Positions 14,416 through 16,266 of a DNA stretch of 16,266 nt are shown one piece after another (within the stretch, counting starts at the first letter, position 1; every line of letters starts with the position of its first letter). The position numbers were made by a program, and so were the translations under genes. The notes beneath the pieces are model-generated. The model saw only the letters and a program-made list of their open reading frames with translations, was not told the DNA's origin and made no database searches. Source of the DNA: an uncultured Eubacteriales bacterium (GTDB taxonomy: Bacteria > Bacillota > Clostridia > Oscillospirales > CAG-382); NCBI GenBank assembly GCA_934446095.1, contig CAKSDR010000027.1:1-16266 (forward strand). The letters run 5' to 3'.

Positions 14416-15143
14416 TTTTTTTCTTTTGCAAAAAGGCATGCCGAAAAGCAGTTGTTGCCGCATGTCAGGTTTTTGCCCAATACGGAAATGTTATTTCCGT
14501 CATGCTTGTAATTGATTTCCAGCGTGTCACCGAGATGTGCTTCATGCAAAAAATCAATATTGAAAGACTCTATGTTGCAATTAAAGTTTATGTTTTTGTC
14601 AATATGATCAAAAATTATATCGGCGTATCGTGTGTTGTTAAGATGCAGGTTTTCGTCAATCATACTATAAGTTACATTCATAGATGCATGGTAGTCTGAC
14701 TCTGATAGAACATTTGTTTTAACAGGGGAAATATCAATGATTTTAGGGTCCATTTTGATTTTCCATGGAAGAGCAGAAGACCTTAAAAGTTTTCTCGAAG
14801 CGAAGTCGATTAAAACCCACTCAGTTGAGCAGACTGCGCAAAATTCATCTTCACCGGAGATTTTAACTGAAAAATCTCTGATGAATCTTACGCCTGATTC
14901 CGAAATCGGAATTGTTGAAACTATAATGTCGTTATCTGCAGGTATTTTTTTTAATAGTTTCAGATTTACTTTTGTAAGAACAAATACGATATTATGCTCG
15001 CGCATTCTGTTGTATGTAATATCCATCGCGTCAAGATCTTCACGTGCAGTTTGCTGAAAAAATTTCATGAGCGACGAAATTTTGATATTTTGATCGCAAT
15101 TGCAATCGTAAGTATTTAATTGAAAAGTTTTTGAAAGTGACAT
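14412..15143 (-). CDS. Acyl-ACP thioesterase (FatA/FatB family)
   Basis: A 243-residue double-hotdog thioesterase. It releases fatty acids from acyl carrier protein in the cytoplasm. The first hotdog begins with LNTYDCNCDQNIKISSLMKF and TAREDL; the second has the catalytic stretch DENLHLNNTRYAD (residues 163-175), with Asn165 and His167 at the positions of the plant and bacterial N-x-H catalytic pair. The core RFIRDFSVK and STEWVLIDFASRK are typical. The ATG is preceded by SD AGGAG. A promoter with consensus -35 and 17-base spacer lies at 15185-15213 under a large dyad. Its TAA overlaps the stop of the convergent acyltransferase-like gene. Acyl chain preference cannot be told from sequence. 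Confidence 0.92.
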   Translation of the reverse strand: MSLSKTFQLNTYDCNCDQNIKISSLMKFFQQTAREDLDAMDITYNRMREHNIVFVLTKVNLKLLKKIPADNDIIVSTIPISESGVRFIRDFSVKISGEDEFCAVCSTEWVLIDFASRKLLRSSALPWKIKMDPKIIDISPVKTNVLSESDYHASMNVTYSMIDENLHLNNTRYADIIFDHIDKNINFNCNIESFNIDFLHEAHLGDTLEINYKHDGNNISVLGKNLTCGNNCFSACLFAKEKN

Positions 15144-15184
15144 TTATATTTTTTCTCCTGAAATTTTTAGTTGATTTATATATT

Positions 15185-15213
15185 TTTATAACATAATTTC
15201 GCTGTTTTGTCAA
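15185..15213 (-). promoter_or_regulatory. Sigma-A-like promoter of the thioesterase gene
   Basis: On the minus strand, consensus TTGACA (15213-15208) and TATAAA (15190-15185) are 17 bases apart. The thioesterase SD AGGAG and the ATG at 15143 follow. Confidence 0.8.
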
Positions 15214-15236
15214 TTATACAAAACGAAAAATTATGT
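15191..15236. repeat. Inverted repeat over the thioesterase promoter (candidate operator)
   Basis: Left arm 15191-15210 (ACATAATTTCGCTGTTTTGT) and right arm 15218-15236 (ACAAAACGAAAAATTATGT) pair with small bulges around a 7-base centre. The inner TTTTGT / ACAAAA half sites straddle the -35 element at 15208-15213. This placement suits a repressor operator. The protein is unknown; I do not recognise the site as FapR- or FabT-type. Confidence 0.5.
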
Positions 15237-15277
15237 TTCAGCGGTTTTTCTATAAAATTTGCTGCAAAGGATTTTAC

Positions 15278-15318
15278 TCTGCAAAATAACTTTTTGCAGA
15301 TTTTCTTTTTTTATTCTT
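15278..15318 (+). terminator. Terminator-like hairpin on + strand without an assigned gene
   Basis: TCTGCAAAA (15278-15286) pairs with TTTTGCAGA (15292-15300) around a 5-base loop, followed by a T-rich run (TTTTCTTTTTTTATT). It looks like an intrinsic terminator on the + strand, but no + strand gene precedes it. The stem is AT-rich, so it could be chance. Confidence 0.35.
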
Positions 15319-15333
15319 ATTTGTACTCACCTC

Positions 15334-15363
15334 AATTATATAAAATTTTAATTTTATATAATT
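15334..15363. repeat. AT-only perfect inverted repeat
   Basis: Two 13-base arms (AATTATATAAAAT and its complement) around a TTTA loop form a perfect repeat made wholly of A and T. It lies between the DUF6873 terminator and the thioesterase promoter. Its role is unknown; DNA cruciform or chance AT repeat are possible. Confidence 0.5.
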
Positions 15364-15372
15364 AGTAGTATG

Positions 15373-15408
15373 AAAAAATATAAGGGAATCGAGTCCCCTT
15401 ATAAGTTT
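15373..15408 (-). terminator. Terminator of the radA-DUF6873 operon
   Basis: A stem TATAAGGG (15379-15386) / CCCTTATA (15396-15403) lies 20 bases after the stop of the minus-strand gene at 15424 and is followed on that strand by TTTTTTC. A T-run after the right arm on the + strand means it may work both ways. Confidence 0.75.
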
Positions 15409-15423
15409 TTGTGAATTTTTTTA

Positions 15424-16119
15424 TCAAACCTTGACAATACTTCCGTAATCGTATAAAGGAATGTTTGACAGTGAAACCGGTTCTGTGTCAAATTTTTTGC
15501 AGAAATTATAAATTTTTGTATATTCCGGATGTTTTGAAATATCTCCGCAAAATCCGAGTTTGTTTTCTGAAATTTTTCCCGAAGCGCCTCCGATAAATCC
15601 GTATTGATACCCGTTTAATTTTACATAGTGCGTTTCCAGCAGCAATATGTTATATGAATAATCTGCGAGAACTTTTGCAATTCCGGAATCCTCCGTAATA
15701 ATGCTATTATCATTTACAATGCAAATATTGCACTTTGCATAGCCTTGTTTTACATTAATTATTCTGAAATTTTCCGCATTTGCAAAATCGGACGCCTCTT
15801 TTGCGATATAATTCTTATTGCAGATAATATCTTTTCCACACATAGCAGCATTGAGTTTTACGTCGTAAGGATACTGACATTTTATGTTATGTTCAAATTC
15901 AATACAGGTGCTGTTCCCTGCTATCTTTGCATATTTTTTGTCAAGAACAAATGTTTTATATCCTATTTTTAATATGTTCATATCGGGATGTGCGCATATC
16001 GGGTCATCAAGAAACGGGTTTTTGGGAATTTTTATTGCCTCAATTCCGAAAGAAGCAAGTTTTTTTAAAATTGAACTGTCGATTCCGGAATCCACAAATA
16101 CTTTATTGTAGTAGTTCAT
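15424..16119 (-). CDS. DUF6873 family protein (pentein / GME-like fold)
   Basis: A 231-residue protein that resembles the DUF6873 family, assigned to the guanidino-group-modifying-enzyme (pentein) fold. No signal peptide or membrane helix is seen. Landmarks are CAHPDMNIL (residues 42-50), QYPYDVKLNAAMCG (82-95), VKQGYAKCNICIVND (123-137), ITEDSGIA (141-148) and YGFIGGASGK (173-182). Active penteins such as arginine deiminase use a His-Asp and a C-terminal Cys. Here an HPD motif exists, but the C-terminus LYDYGSIVKV lacks a Cys at the usual place, so activity is uncertain. The ATG lies only four bases after the probable radA stop, so the two are co-transcribed. The biological role of the family is not known to me. 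Confidence 0.75.
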   Translation of the reverse strand: MNYYNKVFVDSGIDSSILKKLASFGIEAIKIPKNPFLDDPICAHPDMNILKIGYKTFVLDKKYAKIAGNSTCIEFEHNIKCQYPYDVKLNAAMCGKDIICNKNYIAKEASDFANAENFRIINVKQGYAKCNICIVNDNSIITEDSGIAKVLADYSYNILLLETHYVKLNGYQYGFIGGASGKISENKLGFCGDISKHPEYTKIYNFCKKFDTEPVSLSNIPLYDYGSIVKV

Positions 16120-16123
16120 AACT

Positions 16124-16266
16124 TTATGAGAAGAGTTTTAAAGAATCAAAAATTCCCCGTATAGGAACAATTTCGGCTCCGGGATATTTTTTGTCTTTAA
16201 TTTTTAAATAGTTTTTGTAAGGTATCAAAATTTTTGTAAATCCAAGCCTTATGGATTCGTTTATTC
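16124..16266 (-). CDS. radA: Probable RadA DNA repair protein, C-terminal end (truncated by window)
   Basis: The minus-strand frame is open from the window edge to a TAA at 16126-16124, giving 47 residues. The start of the visible part, INESIRLGFTKILIPYKNY, is like the C-terminal Lon-protease-like domain of RadA, where the sequence R..EA.KLGF....VP is followed by a variable loop and a short hydrophobic end (here GAEIVPIRGIFDSLKLFS). RadA is a RecA-like branch migration helicase in recombination repair. The identification rests on this short tail only; another member of the Lon/RadA/ComM P-domain group is possible. The next gene starts four bases after its stop. Confidence 0.6.
   Translation of the reverse strand, partial: INESIRLGFTKILIPYKNYLKIKDKKYPGAEIVPIRGIFDSLKLFS

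Noticed and set aside
15144..15423. Small protein gene in the longest spacer
   Set aside because: No frame with an SD and plausible composition was found on either strand.

Overview
This window reads as a chromosomal segment of an anaerobic, endospore-forming, low-GC Firmicute of the class Clostridia; I cannot place it more finely. The reasons are the AT-rich composition, strong GGAGG-type ribosome binding sites, sigma-A-like promoters with 16-17 base spacers, the conserved mazG / HU / rqcP / yabP / yabQ / divIC cluster, a PdaA-type spore cortex deacetylase, S-layer homology (SLH) anchoring domains and an Fe-S class I fumarase subunit. I see no IS element, prophage, CRISPR array, tRNA or rRNA.

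Left part (1-3260, + strand): the 3' end of mazG, HU with its own promoter and a perfect 26-base palindromic terminator, the S4-domain ribosome rescue factor RqcP, the sporulation pair yabP-yabQ and a DivIC/FtsB-like division protein. The last three are translationally linked by overlaps. A class I fumarate hydratase alpha subunit with a UUG start follows, without its usual beta subunit. It ends at a hairpin shared with a convergent operon.

Middle part (3258-8955): a minus-strand pair of carbohydrate esterase family 4 (CE4) deacetylases (a PdaA type and a membrane-anchored one with a probable UUG start) is divergent from argG-argH, the last two steps of arginine synthesis. The argG promoter carries an ARG-box-like palindrome. 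Acetate kinase follows with its own promoter and a strong terminator.

Right part (8956-16266): a minus-strand FkbM-type methyltransferase with an extra N-terminal domain is coupled to a tiny two-helix membrane protein. It is divergent from a large secreted phosphodiester glycosidase with SLH repeats. The terminator hairpin of that gene contains the ribosome binding site of the next gene, a small membrane protein with an NfeD-like tail. Then come a stand-alone E2/CAT-like acyltransferase fold protein that lacks the catalytic histidine, a convergent acyl-ACP thioesterase whose stop codon overlaps it, a hairpin-rich 280-base spacer, a pentein-fold DUF6873 protein, and the 3' end of a probable radA.

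Most of the window is ordinary core genome. I did not find a clear new multi-gene system. The best leads are regulatory layouts (the terminator/RBS overlap at 13006-13047 and the dyad over the thioesterase promoter at 15191-15236) and proteins from recognisable folds that lack expected catalytic residues (the E2-like protein, the pentein, the MazG C-terminal domain). No intergenic stretch exceeds 300 bases; the longest is 15144-15423.
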